From Methylorubrum aminovorans (lineage in GTDB: Bacteria > Pseudomonadota > Alphaproteobacteria > Rhizobiales > Beijerinckiaceae), in the NCBI RefSeq assembly GCF_022179725.1, contig NZ_BPRC01000019.1, positions 23,813 to 87,812 of the forward strand: a stretch of DNA of 64,000 nucleotides, given 5' to 3'. Below, one piece after another: positions 39,535-51,051 of this stretch (position 1 is the stretch's first letter; each line of letters starts with the position of its first letter). The position numbers were made by a program, and so were the translations under genes. The notes under the pieces are model-generated. The model was not told the origin of the DNA, ran no database searches, and worked only from the letters and a program-made list of their open reading frames with translations.

Positions 39535-41463
39535 GTGCGCTACCCGCCCCATATCCTCGAAGAGATCCGCGCCCGGGTGCCCGCCTCCGAGGTGGTCGGC
39601 CGCCGCGTGCGTCTGAAGAAGGCCGGCCGCGAGTGGCGCGGCCTGTCGCCTTTCAACTCCGAGAAGACGCCCTCGTTCTACGTGAACGACCAGAAGCAGT
39701 TCTACCACTGCTTCTCGTCGGGCAAGCACGGCGACATCTTCAAGTTCGTCATGGAAACGGAGGGTCTGAGCTTCCCCGAGGCCGTCGAGCGGCTGGCGGG
39801 CGAGGCCGGCGTCACCCTGCCGAAGATGACGGTGGAGAGCGAGCAGGCCGAGGAGCGGCGCAAGGGCGCCCTCGAAGTGATGGAGCTGGCCGCCGCCTAT
39901 TTCGAGGAGCAGTTGCGCGGGCCCGCCGGGGCCGAGGCCAGGGCCTATCTCGACCGTCGGGCCTTGAGCGAAGCCACGCGCCAGAAATTCCGGCTCGGCT
40001 ATTCCCTGTCGGGGCGCTACGCCCTGCGCGACTTCCTCGCGGGCAAGGGCGTCGACCGCGACCTGATGCTGGAACTAGGCCTGCTCGCCGCGCCCGAGGG
40101 GGTGAGCGTCCCCTACGACAAGTTCCGCGACCGGATCATGTTTCCGATCCTCGACATCCGCGGCCGCGTCGTCGCCTTCGGCGGCCGGGCGATGCAGGCG
40201 GAGGCCAAGGCGAAGTACATGAACTCGCCGGAGACGCCGCTCTTCCACAAGGGGCGGATGCTCTACAACCTCCACGCCGCCCGGAAGAGCGCGCATGACC
40301 GGAGCCGGATCATCGCGGTGGAGGGCTATGTCGACGTCATCGCCATGACGCTCGCCGGCTACCCTGAGACCGTGGCGCCGCTCGGCACGGCGCTGACCGA
40401 GGAGCAACTCGCCCTGCTCTGGCGCCACGCCGACGAGCCGATTCTCTGCTTCGACGGCGACGGGGCCGGGCAGCGCGCTGCCTTCCGCGCCCTCGACGTT
40501 GCCCTGCCGATGCTGGAGCCCGGCAAGTCCCTGCGCCTCGCGATGCTGCCGCAGGGCCAGGACCCGGACGATCTGATGCGCGCCGGCGGCCCCTCGGCCA
40601 TCGAGGCGGTGCTTGCGGGCGCACGGCCGCTGGCCGAGATGCTGTGGGCGCGTGAGACCGAGGCAACCAGCCTCGACACGCCGGAGCGCCGGGCCGGGCT
40701 CGCCCGGACCCTGCGGGAGGCCGTGGCCGGCATTCGCGACGAGACCGTGCGCCGCTTCTATCGCGACGACATCGAGGAGCGGCTGCGGGGATTGTCCGGC
40801 GGATCGGCCGGAGGATTTTCCGGCGGGCGTTCCGAACGCGGCGCCGGAGGGCGCCCGGTCGGACCACGCGGCGCGCCCTTCCAGCGCCGGCCGCGCCCGG
40901 GCGATCCGCCGCCCTCGCCGCGCATCACCACCGGCTTCAATCCACTTCTGAAGATCGCGGCTACGGTGCCGGCCGCTGGCGGCCGGGCAGCCAAGCGCGA
41001 GGCGATGATCGTCATGAGCCTGCTCGCGCACCCGGAACTGCTCGGGATCGAGGAGGAGGCACTCGCCGCCCTCGAACTCGTCAACCCGGATGCCAGCGCG
41101 CTGCGCACCCTGCTGCTCGACCGGGCGGCGGAGGCCGGCACGCCGGAGCCCGAATTGCTGGAGGCGCGCCCGCGCCGGGCCGGGCTCGAAGAGGCGCATG
41201 CCCGGCTGTTCTCTCTGGTCAATCCAGGCGACCGCTGGATGCTCGATCCGAACGCCGACCCGCAGCGTCTGGAGCATACCCTGCATCAAGCCGTGATCTT
41301 GCACCGGCAGACGGGCGCGCTACATAGCGAACTCCACCAAGCTGAGAGAGCTCTTGCCGAGGATGGGTCCGAGGCCAATTTCGCTTGGCTATGCGACGTG
41401 CAGCAGCAATTGGCAGTGATCGCTGCGGCCGAAGCGGAAGCGGAGGTCTCTCAGGAGGAATGA
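39535..41463 (+). CDS. dnaG: DNA primase DnaG with degenerate zinc-binding domain
   Basis: Synthesises replication primers. The N-terminal CHC2 domain reads GLSPFNSEKTPSFYVNDQKQ then FYHCFSSGKHGD. Compared with the usual CPFH ... CFGC ligands, the residues are S38, N41, C59 and S62, so three of four zinc ligands are gone while the fold framework is kept. The TOPRIM catalytic domain is intact (EGYVDVIAM; FDGDGAGQRA). The C-terminal helicase-binding region lies beyond ~450, after a Gly/Arg/Pro-rich linker. 642 residues, GTG start. Related losses may be general in Hyphomicrobiales; that is recollection, not checked. Confidence 0.96.
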   Translation: MRYPPHILEEIRARVPASEVVGRRVRLKKAGREWRGLSPFNSEKTPSFYVNDQKQFYHCFSSGKHGDIFKFVMETEGLSFPEAVERLAGEAGVTLPKMTVESEQAEERRKGALEVMELAAAYFEEQLRGPAGAEARAYLDRRALSEATRQKFRLGYSLSGRYALRDFLAGKGVDRDLMLELGLLAAPEGVSVPYDKFRDRIMFPILDIRGRVVAFGGRAMQAEAKAKYMNSPETPLFHKGRMLYNLHAARKSAHDRSRIIAVEGYVDVIAMTLAGYPETVAPLGTALTEEQLALLWRHADEPILCFDGDGAGQRAAFRALDVALPMLEPGKSLRLAMLPQGQDPDDLMRAGGPSAIEAVLAGARPLAEMLWARETEATSLDTPERRAGLARTLREAVAGIRDETVRRFYRDDIEERLRGLSGGSAGGFSGGRSERGAGGRPVGPRGAPFQRRPRPGDPPPSPRITTGFNPLLKIAATVPAAGGRAAKREAMIVMSLLAHPELLGIEEEALAALELVNPDASALRTLLLDRAAEAGTPEPELLEARPRRAGLEEAHARLFSLVNPGDRWMLDPNADPQRLEHTLHQAVILHRQTGALHSELHQAERALAEDGSEANFAWLCDVQQQLAVIAAAEAEAEVSQEE

Positions 41464-41666
41464 ATTCGTGCCGGCGTGACCGGAGGGTGACGGCGGCGGA
41501 AGGCCGACTTGGTTAACGGTTGGTCAACGCACGGCAAGTTAGAGCGAATGCAACGAGAATCGGCGCGGGCACTCGACAAGCGCGCCATTCCACGACATTG
41601 CGACGGGTCTTTCGCGGAGCGCGCGGGCTCAGCCTGCGGCGCCGCCACGAGAACAATAGGCTGAGC

Positions 41667-43670
<2,004 letters not shown>

Positions 43671-43684
43671 TCGGAACCATCAAG

Positions 43685-43715
43685 CGGCCGCTCTTCGGGG
43701 CGGCCGTTCTCGTTT
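43685..43715 (+). terminator. Terminator after rpoD
   Basis: A 7-bp stem CGGCCGC / GCGGCCG (43685-43691 and 43700-43706) with an 8-nt loop, followed by TTCTCGTTT. It lies 15 bp past the rpoD stop. Confidence 0.65.
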
Positions 43716-43818
43716 CAGCCGAGGCTGCGTCGGGCCGGGCACACGATACGGCCAAGCCGATCCTCTGCGCCGTCTGGTCGAGGGAAGGCTCTCACCGTAC
43801 GGACGTCGACCGCATTCC

Positions 43819-45144
43819 GTGACGGGTGCGAAGCCTTGCTTTGGCGACCTGAGGACCCACCTTCCCCCGATGCGCGACGCGGACGCCCCGAAACCAATGC
43901 CGACGGCTCTCGCCGACGGATCGGAAGCCGAGGACGTCCCGTTCGGAGTACTTCAACCCTGCGTTGGCATCCGCGATTGGTTGCTCGGCGAGGGCGCCCG
44001 GCTGCCGAAGGCCGACGACCTGCTTGCGGGGTTGGCCGAACGGCTCAACGCCATCGGCGTGCCGATCGATCGCGCTTCCACCGCCATCGACACGCTGCAT
44101 TCCGAGTATTCGGGTGTCGGCCGTGTCTGGACGCGGGGTGCCGGCTCGACGGTGCGGCTGTTTCCTCACGGCGAGGTTTCGGCGAAAGCCTATCAGGCGA
44201 GCCCGTTCTATGCCGTCCACGAATCCGGCGAGTGGCTGAGCCTCGATCTCGCGAAGACCGCCGACGACGCCTACGCGATCATTCCGGAACTGAAGGCTGC
44301 CGGGTACACGCACTACCTCATCGCCCCGCTGATCTTCACCAACGGGACCAAGAACGGCATCACCTTCGCCACTCGCGCCGAGGGCGGGTTTCGCGACGAC
44401 GACATCGCGATCCTGCGCTTCGTGATGCCCGCGCTCGCTGCGGTGATGGAGATGCGGCTGCTCAACAAGCAGCTCGACACGGTGCTGCGCATCTATGTCG
44501 GCGACGAGCCGCACCGGGCGATCCTGTCGGGCGACATCCGGCGCGGGCAGGTGCGCCGCATTCGTTCGGCGATCCTGTTCGCGGATATGCGCGACTACAC
44601 CCGCCTGTCCGCCGACCGGACGCCCGAGGGCGCGGTCGATCTCCTGAACGCGTTCTTCGATTGCCTCGTCCCGCCGATCGAGCGGGAGGGCGGCGAGGTG
44701 CTGAAATATCTCGGCGATGGCCTGCTCGCGATCTTCCGCGAGACGGGCGACGACCTCGGCGGCGCGGCCAAGAGCGCGCTCACGGCCGCCGAGGCGGCGC
44801 TCGCCGCGCTCACCGAGGCGAATGCGGTCGGGCGCTTCGGCGAGGGCGAGCCGGCGGTCGATGCCGGCATCGCCCTGCATCACGGCGAGGCGGCCTACGG
44901 CAATGTCGGCTCCGGCACCCGGCTCGACTTCACGGTGATCGGCCGGGACGTGAACCTCGCGAGCCGCCTCGCGCGGCTCAACCGCACGCTTCAGGAACCG
45001 CTCCTGATGTCGAAGCCGTTCGTGGACTTCCTTTGGGGCGATCCCGAATGTCTGGGAAGCCATGCCCTCGACGGGTTCGAGGAGCGGATGATGGTATACC
45101 GTCCCGGACGGCGACCGGCCGCGAAGGCTGCTGCCGCCGAATGA
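43819..45144 (+). CDS. Class III adenylate/guanylate cyclase with N-terminal sensory-like domain
   Basis: 441 residues. The C-terminal ~190 residues form a class III cyclase catalytic domain: ILFADMRDYTRLS (metal Asp), GGEVLKYLGDGLLAIFRETG (second metal Asp after the Lys-containing turn) and VIGRDVNLASRLARLNR (the Asn/Arg pair). The N-terminal ~230 residues (VGIRDWLLGEGARLPKADDL ... TKNGITFATRAEGGFRDDDI) look like a soluble GAF-like input domain found in many rhizobial cyclases. No membrane segments are seen. The GTG 43819 or the ATG at 43870 may be the start. It stands alone after rpoD. Confidence 0.88.
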   Translation: MTGAKPCFGDLRTHLPPMRDADAPKPMPTALADGSEAEDVPFGVLQPCVGIRDWLLGEGARLPKADDLLAGLAERLNAIGVPIDRASTAIDTLHSEYSGVGRVWTRGAGSTVRLFPHGEVSAKAYQASPFYAVHESGEWLSLDLAKTADDAYAIIPELKAAGYTHYLIAPLIFTNGTKNGITFATRAEGGFRDDDIAILRFVMPALAAVMEMRLLNKQLDTVLRIYVGDEPHRAILSGDIRRGQVRRIRSAILFADMRDYTRLSADRTPEGAVDLLNAFFDCLVPPIEREGGEVLKYLGDGLLAIFRETGDDLGGAAKSALTAAEAALAALTEANAVGRFGEGEPAVDAGIALHHGEAAYGNVGSGTRLDFTVIGRDVNLASRLARLNRTLQEPLLMSKPFVDFLWGDPECLGSHALDGFEERMMVYRPGRRPAAKAAAAE

Positions 45145-45270
45145 TTCTTCCAAGATCAAGCCGCCGGCCACCGGCCTGTGCGTGACGTAGGGTGCGGTCC
45201 GTAGGCTGATTTGTTCGATCCCGATCCGGAAGGGATTGACCGCGCGACCGCGTGGGCCCACATCCGAGAT

Positions 45271-45380
45271 GTTCCAGGGAGATCCCCGACAAGGGGCTGA
45301 GAAACCGCTATCGCCGTCTCCGGCAGCGCGGAAATCCTTCGAACCTGATCCGGCTCATACCGGCGTAGGGATTGGACCTG
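45271..45380 (+). promoter_or_regulatory. TPP riboswitch (THI element)
   Basis: Sits in the 325-bp leader before thiO. The conserved blocks are AAGGGGCTGAGA (45291-45302) and CCTTCGAACCTGATCCGG with TCATACCGGCGTAGGGA (45336-45371), the hallmark pyrimidine- and pyrophosphate-sensing arms of thiamin pyrophosphate riboswitches. Outer stem GTTCCA / TGGAC closes it. Binding TPP would lower expression of the thi operon. Confidence 0.95.
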
Positions 45381-45381
45381 A

Positions 45382-45421
45382 GGGTCGCTCGTTCGAGCGG
45401 ACCCCCGCTTCTTCGAGAAGC
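45382..45421 (+). promoter_or_regulatory. Expression-platform hairpins of the TPP riboswitch
   Basis: Two hairpins follow the aptamer: GGGTC-GCTCG-TT-CGAGC-(G)-GACCC (45382-45404) and GCTTCT-TCG-AGAAGC (45407-45421). Neither is followed by poly-T. They end about 50 nt before the thiO ATG at 45470, so control may be by ribosome access or Rho rather than by an intrinsic terminator. Confidence 0.55.
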
Positions 45422-45469
45422 ACATGGTGCCGGTTCCTGCAGGCAGACCCGCGGAAGGCCCGTTTTCCG

Positions 45470-46687
45470 ATGTCCGACTTGCTGACCTCGCCGATTGGCC
45501 AGCGCCGCTCCCTCGCGATGCGCCCGCGCACGGCGGCGTTGCCGCAGCGCGCCGACATTGCCGTGGTGGGGGGCGGGCTGATTGGCCTGTCGATCGCGTG
45601 GCGGCTGGCGCAGGCCGGCCGCTCGGTCACCGTGGTGGAGCGGGGACGCGTCGGCAGCGGCGCGAGCCTCGCCGCCACCGGCATGCTCGCTCCGGCCGCC
45701 GAGCACGAGCCTGGCTCCGATCTGCTGCTGCCCCTGGCGCTCGAATCCCTGCGTCGCTGGCCCGCCTTCCGCGATGCACTCGAGGCGGCGTCCGGCCGGG
45801 CCATCGATTACCGCGAGGACGGTACGCTCGTCATCGCCATCGGCCGCGACGAGGTGGAGCGGCTGCGCTTCCGCCACGATCTGCAGCGGCGCTCAGGCGT
45901 CGCCGCCGAGTGGCTCTCCGGTCCGGAGGTGCGCGCCCGCGAGCCGCTGCTGCGCCCCAACGTCACCGCCGGCATCCTCTGTCCGCTGGACGCGCAGGTC
46001 GATCCCCGCCTCGTGATGGAGGCGCTGCTCGGCGCCTGCGAGGCGGCCGGTGTCACGATCGTCGAGGAGGTCGCGGTGGAGGGGTTGGAGCGCCAGGGCG
46101 GCCGCGTCACCGGCCTGCGCGCCGACGGTCGCGTGCTCGCGGCCGAGACGGTGATCCTGGCTGCGGGCGCCTGGAGCGGGGAGGCGGGCCTGCTTCCCGA
46201 CGACCTCGCGTTGCCGGTCCGCCCGCTCAAGGGGCAGTCGCTGGCGCTGCGCACCACCCGGCGCACCGGCACCCTCTCCCGCATGGTCTGGACCGACGCC
46301 GTGCACATGGCGCCCAAGGGCGACGGCCACCTCATCGTCGGTGCGACGGTGGAGGATTGCGGCTTCAACAGCGGCGTCACTGCGGGCGGTCTGTTCGCCC
46401 TGCTGGAAGGGGCGCGTCGCGTCCTGCCCGGCATCGAGGAAATGGAGGTCGATGCGGTTTGGAGCGGCTTCCGTCCGACCTCGGACGACGACGCCCCGAT
46501 CATTGAGGAGGCCGCGCCCGGCCTCGTGGTGGCCACCGGCCATCACCGCAACGGCTACCTGCTGGCGCCCGCCACCGCCGACGCCGTCGCGGCACTTGTC
46601 GGCGAGGGCGCGCTGCCGGACTTCGCCCGCGGCTTCGGCCGCGCGCGCTTCGCGTCACACGAGAACCGGGGGAGGGCTGTGGCATGA
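45470..46687 (+). CDS. thiO: ThiO, glycine oxidase of thiamin biosynthesis
   Basis: FAD-dependent glycine oxidase that supplies dehydroglycine for thiazole formation with ThiS and ThiG. Rossmann dinucleotide motif ADIAVVGGGLIGLSIAWRLA and the family end block VDAVWSGFRPTSDDDAPIIE with VVATGHHRNGYLLAPATADA. 405 residues from ATG 45470, preceded by GGAAGG; the reading frame continues upstream through the riboswitch and is not coding there. The stop overlaps thiS by 4 bp. Confidence 0.95.
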   Translation: MSDLLTSPIGQRRSLAMRPRTAALPQRADIAVVGGGLIGLSIAWRLAQAGRSVTVVERGRVGSGASLAATGMLAPAAEHEPGSDLLLPLALESLRRWPAFRDALEAASGRAIDYREDGTLVIAIGRDEVERLRFRHDLQRRSGVAAEWLSGPEVRAREPLLRPNVTAGILCPLDAQVDPRLVMEALLGACEAAGVTIVEEVAVEGLERQGGRVTGLRADGRVLAAETVILAAGAWSGEAGLLPDDLALPVRPLKGQSLALRTTRRTGTLSRMVWTDAVHMAPKGDGHLIVGATVEDCGFNSGVTAGGLFALLEGARRVLPGIEEMEVDAVWSGFRPTSDDDAPIIEEAAPGLVVATGHHRNGYLLAPATADAVAALVGEGALPDFARGFGRARFASHENRGRAVA

Positions 46688-46896
46688 GGCTGACCGTCAA
46701 CGGAGAGCCTTGCGAGCGCGAGGTGCCGGACCTCGCTGCCCTGTTCGCGGCGGAAGCCGAGGAGCGGGGTATCGAGAGCCCCGAGGGAATTGCCATCGCC
46801 GTCAACGGCCGCGTCGTGCGGAAGACCGCCTGGGGCCAGACGGCCCTGAACGAGGGCGACCGCATCGAGATCGTCCGCGCCATGCAGGGAGGCTGA
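46684..46896 (+). CDS. thiS: ThiS, sulfur-carrier protein
   Basis: 70-residue ubiquitin-like sulfur carrier. It ends in RAMQGG; the terminal Gly-Gly is thiocarboxylated and donates sulfur to ThiG. The fold begins MRLTVNGEPCE and includes GIAIAVNGRVVRKTAWGQTA. Overlaps thiO by 4 bp and precedes thiG by 4 bp. No thiF is adjacent in the window. Confidence 0.95.
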   Translation: MRLTVNGEPCEREVPDLAALFAAEAEERGIESPEGIAIAVNGRVVRKTAWGQTALNEGDRIEIVRAMQGG

Positions 46897-46900
46897 GCGC

Positions 46901-47710
46901 ATGAACCATCACGACACCACCCTCACCCAGACATCCGCTGAAGGGGACGACGCGCTGGAGATCGCCGGCGTCCGGCTCTCATCGCGGCTGTTCATCGGCA
47001 CCGCGGGCTATCCGAGCCAGGAGATCATGGCGCAGTCCGTACGCGCTTCGGGCGCCGAGGTCGTCACCGCTTCGATCCGCCGGGTCTCGCTCCAGGGCCA
47101 CGGCTCGGACACCTTCCAGAAGCTGAAGGGCGCCCGTTTCCTGCCCAACACCGCCGGCTGCGAGACGGCACGCGACGCGATCATGACCGCCGAACTCGCC
47201 CGCGAGGCGCTCGGCACCAAGTGGATCAAGGTCGAGGTGATCGGCGACCGTGAGACCCTCTATCCGGACGTGACGGAGCTGCTCGAAGCCTGCCGCCACC
47301 TCGTCGATGACGGCTTCACCGTGCTGCCCTACTGCAACGACGATCCGGTGATCTGCGAGCGGCTGGCTGATCTCGGCTGCGCCGCAGTGATGCCGATGGG
47401 TTCGCTGATCGGCTCCGGCATGGGCATCGCCAACCCGGCCAATATCGAGCTGATCTGCCGCCGGGCGAAAGTGCCGGTGATCGTCGATGCCGGCATCGGC
47501 ACCGCCTCGGACGCGGTGATCGCCATGGAACTCGGGGCGGCGGCCTGCCTCATCAATACCGCGGTCGCCAAGGCCGACGATCCGGTCCGGATGGCGGCTG
47601 CCATGCGCCACGCCGTCGAAGGGGGACGGCTCGCCCATCGCGCCGGGCGCATCCCGCGCCGCGGCCGGGCCGAGCCGTCGAGCCCGCAGCTCGGCCTTGT
47701 CGGGTCGTAA
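46901..47710 (+). CDS. thiG: ThiG, thiazole synthase
   Basis: TIM-barrel enzyme that forms the thiazole phosphate. LFIGTAGYPSQEIMAQSVRA, the LGTKWIKVEVIGDRETLYPD block with the Schiff-base Lys, GCAAVMPMGSLIGSGMGIAN, and PVIVDAGIGTASDAVIAMEL are all canonical. 269 residues, including ~20 extra at the N-terminus. Third gene of the TPP-controlled operon. Confidence 0.97.
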   Translation: MNHHDTTLTQTSAEGDDALEIAGVRLSSRLFIGTAGYPSQEIMAQSVRASGAEVVTASIRRVSLQGHGSDTFQKLKGARFLPNTAGCETARDAIMTAELAREALGTKWIKVEVIGDRETLYPDVTELLEACRHLVDDGFTVLPYCNDDPVICERLADLGCAAVMPMGSLIGSGMGIANPANIELICRRAKVPVIVDAGIGTASDAVIAMELGAAACLINTAVAKADDPVRMAAAMRHAVEGGRLAHRAGRIPRRGRAEPSSPQLGLVGS

Positions 47711-47716
47711 GGGCGG

Positions 47717-48334
47717 GTGGCGCTTCCGCCCTTCCTCGTCGTCACCGATCGCCACGGCGCCGACCGGCCGCTGCGTGAGACCGTCCGCGCGGCGGTCGCG
47801 GGCGGCGCCCGCTTCGTCTGGTTGCGCGACCGTGATCTCGACTGTGCCGTGCGGCGGGAGCTTGCCCGCGACCTGATCGCGATCCTGGCGCCGGCTGGCG
47901 GGCATCTCGTCGTCGGCGGCGATGTCGAACTGGCCGCCGAAACGGAAGCACAGGGTGTCCACTTGCCGGGCTCCGCCGGCGCCGACGACATCCGGGCGGC
48001 GCGGCAAAGCCTCGGCGCCGCGGCGCTGATCGGGTTCTCGGCCCATTCCGTCGCCGAGATCGCGGCAGCCGCGGCAGCGGGGGCCGACTATGCCACCCTC
48101 AGCCCGATTTTCCCCACCGCAAGCAAGCCCGGCTACGGCCCGACCCTCGGCCTCGATGCGCTTCGTGCCGCCACGGTCCACCGCCTGCCGGTCTTCGCGC
48201 TCGGCGGGATCGATGCGGATAACGCCCGCGCCTGCCGGGATGCTGGGGCGGCGGGCGTCGCGGTGATGGGTGGCCTGATGCGCGGACCCGATCCGCGGGG
48301 TGCGGCCGCAGGCTTCCTCGCCCGCCTCATCTGA
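47717..48334 (+). CDS. ThiE/TenI-family protein, atypical active site
   Basis: 205-residue TIM barrel of the ThiE/TenI family in the thi operon. The phosphate loop (SPIFPTASKPGYGPTLGLDA) and ALGGIDADNARACRDAGAAG are conserved. But the substrate-binding Q-x-R-x-K of ThiE reads WLRDRD, and the Asn-Asp of the metal/pyrophosphate site (VNDD in B. subtilis ThiE) reads VGGD. So it may be a TenI-type thiazole tautomerase rather than thiamin-phosphate synthase, which would then be elsewhere. GTG start at 47717. Assignment between the two is open. Confidence 0.8.
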   Translation: MALPPFLVVTDRHGADRPLRETVRAAVAGGARFVWLRDRDLDCAVRRELARDLIAILAPAGGHLVVGGDVELAAETEAQGVHLPGSAGADDIRAARQSLGAAALIGFSAHSVAEIAAAAAAGADYATLSPIFPTASKPGYGPTLGLDALRAATVHRLPVFALGGIDADNARACRDAGAAGVAVMGGLMRGPDPRGAAAGFLARLI

Positions 48335-48478
48335 GGGCCGCGCCTCCCAGTCACTGATCCTTGCCGGATAACGGCCTTGCGCCGATCACCCCTGGCGCTG
48401 CGGCGCGAGGCGTATAGAAGCGCTGACAGAATCCTTTTCCAGCAAGGCGCCCCCTCAAGGGGCTGCGAGCCGACCCGC

Positions 48479-49273
48479 ATGATCAACTCTCCCCTCATGA
48501 CCGTCATGGTCGATGCCGTGCGCAAGGCCGCCCGTGGGCTCAAGCGCGACTTCGGCGAGATCGAGAACCTTCAGGTCTCCCGCAAGGGCCCCGGCAACTT
48601 CGTCTCGGCCGCCGACCGGAAGGCCGAGGAAGTGTTGCGCGACGCGCTGATGAAGGCGCGGCCCGGCTACGGCCTCATCATGGAGGAGAGCGGCAACATC
48701 GAGGGTACCGACAAGAGCCATACCTGGCATGTCGATCCCCTCGACGGCACCACGAACTTCCTGCACGGCATCCCGCATTTCGCGATCTCGGTCGGGCTGG
48801 AGCGCGACGGCCAGATCGTCGCCGGCGTGATCTACGATCCGGCCAAGGACGAGCTGTTCATCGCCGAGCGCGGCAAGGGCGCCTTCCTCAACAACCGGCG
48901 CCTGCGCGTCTCCGGCCGCCAGGACTTCGCCGACGCGCTCGTCGCCTACGGCACGCCCTATCTCGGCCGTGGCAGCCACGGCCGGCTGCTCAAGGAGGTC
49001 GCCGCGGTGATGGCGGTCTCCGGCGGCACCCGCCGCCTCGGCTCGGCGGCGCTCGATCTCGCCTACGTCGCCTGCGGACGGACCGACCTCTACTGGGAGC
49101 GCGACCTCCAGACCTGGGACATCGCGGCGGGCATCATCCTCGTGCGCGAGGCCGGCGGCTTCGTCTCCAGCGCGGATGGCGGCGCCGAGCCGCTCGCCGC
49201 CCGCTCGGTGGCCTGTGGCAACGAGGTGCTGCACCGCGAGTTGATCGGCCTGCTGCGCAAGGCCGCCGCCTGA
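48479..49273 (+). CDS. Inositol-monophosphatase-family protein (SuhB-like)
   Basis: 264 residues. Metal-binding motif WHVDPLDGTTNFLHG and second motif LQTWDIAAGIILVREAGGFV are intact, as is the MEESGNIEGTDKSHTW segment. The family hydrolyses inositol or related phosphates; SuhB in E. coli also has a role in rRNA antitermination. The substrate cannot be fixed. ATG 48479 is taken; the frame extends upstream to 48377 without family similarity. Separated from thiE by 144 bp. Confidence 0.9.
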   Translation: MINSPLMTVMVDAVRKAARGLKRDFGEIENLQVSRKGPGNFVSAADRKAEEVLRDALMKARPGYGLIMEESGNIEGTDKSHTWHVDPLDGTTNFLHGIPHFAISVGLERDGQIVAGVIYDPAKDELFIAERGKGAFLNNRRLRVSGRQDFADALVAYGTPYLGRGSHGRLLKEVAAVMAVSGGTRRLGSAALDLAYVACGRTDLYWERDLQTWDIAAGIILVREAGGFVSSADGGAEPLAARSVACGNEVLHRELIGLLRKAAA

Positions 49274-49349
49274 CAGGGTAGAGGCTTGGCTTCATGCCGA
49301 GCCTTCTGCTCTAACCGCCGCGAACTTCGAAAAGAATCGAGCGCCCCGC

Positions 49350-49895
49350 ATGGAAGTCCGCCGCCACTCCGCCCTGAAGGACTCGATCCGCTCGATTCCC
49401 GATTACCCGAAGCCGGGCATCATTTTCCGCGATATCACCACGCTGCTCAGCGATCCGCGCTCATTCCGCCGAGCGGTCGATTCGCTGGTGCATCCTTATG
49501 CGGGCGGGCGGATCGATCAGGTCGCGGGCATCGAGGCGCGCGGCTTCATCCTCGGCGGCGCGGTGGCGCACCAGCTCTCTTCGGGCTTCGTGCCGATCCG
49601 CAAGAAGGGCAAGCTGCCCCACAAGACCGTCTCGACGGCCTACGCGCTGGAATACGGCACCGACGAGATCGAGATCCACGTCGATGCGATCAAGCCGGGC
49701 GACCGGGTGATCCTTGTCGACGATCTCATCGCCACCGGTGGTACCGCGACGGCGGCGGTGAACCTGTTGCGCCAGCTCGGCGCCGAGGTGATCGCCGCCT
49801 GCTTCGTCATCGACCTGCCGGAGATCGGCGGCGCCCAGCGCCTGCGCGACCTCGGCGTCACGGTCCGCACGCTGATGGAGTTCGAGGGGCACTAA
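49350..49895 (+). CDS. apt: Adenine phosphoribosyltransferase
   Basis: Salvages adenine to AMP with PRPP. 181 residues. N-terminal SIPDYPKPGIIFRDITTLLS, VAGIEARGFILGGAVAHQLS, and the PRPP motif VILVDDLIATGGTATAAVNL are canonical. It converges with purQ across a hairpin. Confidence 0.97.
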   Translation: MEVRRHSALKDSIRSIPDYPKPGIIFRDITTLLSDPRSFRRAVDSLVHPYAGGRIDQVAGIEARGFILGGAVAHQLSSGFVPIRKKGKLPHKTVSTAYALEYGTDEIEIHVDAIKPGDRVILVDDLIATGGTATAAVNLLRQLGAEVIAACFVIDLPEIGGAQRLRDLGVTVRTLMEFEGH

Positions 49896-49918
49896 AGGCC
49901 CCCCTGCACCCGGCTCTT

Positions 49919-49941
49919 TCGGCCCCGCTGAACGGGGCCGA
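49919..49941. terminator. Bidirectional hairpin between apt and purQ
   Basis: A 9-bp perfect stem TCGGCCCCG / CGGGGCCGA over a CTGAA loop, placed between the convergent apt and purQ stops. TTTC precedes it on the left. Confidence 0.65.
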
Positions 49942-49947
49942 GAAGCC

Positions 49948-50627
<680 letters not shown>

Positions 50628-50628
<1 letters not shown>

Positions 50629-50867
50629 CAGGCGATCTCGACGGTGTAGTTCTCGACGACGGTGTTCGCGAGCAGCTTCTCGCAGGCGGCCTTCAGCGTC
50701 GCCTCGGCCTGCTCGCGGCTCTCGGATGCGACCTCCAGGTCGAAGACCTTGCCCTGACGCACGCCGGAGACCTCCTCGATCCCGAACGACTTCAGGGCCG
50801 CTTCGATCGCCTTCCCCTGCGGGTCGAGAACGCCGGTCTTCAAGGTGACGACGATGCGGGCTTTCAT
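50628..50867 (-). CDS. purS: PurS, FGAM synthase small subunit
   Basis: 79 residues, the third subunit of the purL-purQ-purS enzyme. MKARIVVTLKTGVLDPQGKA followed by IEAALKSFGIEEVSGVRQGK is canonical. It is upstream of and coupled to purQ. purC, which often precedes purS in alphaproteobacteria, lies more than 10 kb away at 61384-62178. Confidence 0.96.
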
Positions 50868-51051
50868 GGCAGAAACTCGTTTGGAAGAGGGGCGGGTCGG
50901 ACCGCAGACGGGACGTGCTCGAGGAGCCGGTGCCCGACCACGCGCGAAAAGTCCGAATACCGCGTCGCGGTCGGAACGCAGATGACAAACGGATCGCAGC
51001 AGAAGGAGATTCTATCGCGATTTCGTGATGGCGTCACCGCGAGATCCCCCT

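Noticed and set aside
45236..45469. N-terminal extension of ThiO
   Set aside because: It would translate through the TPP aptamer; the extra residues have no similarity to ThiO.
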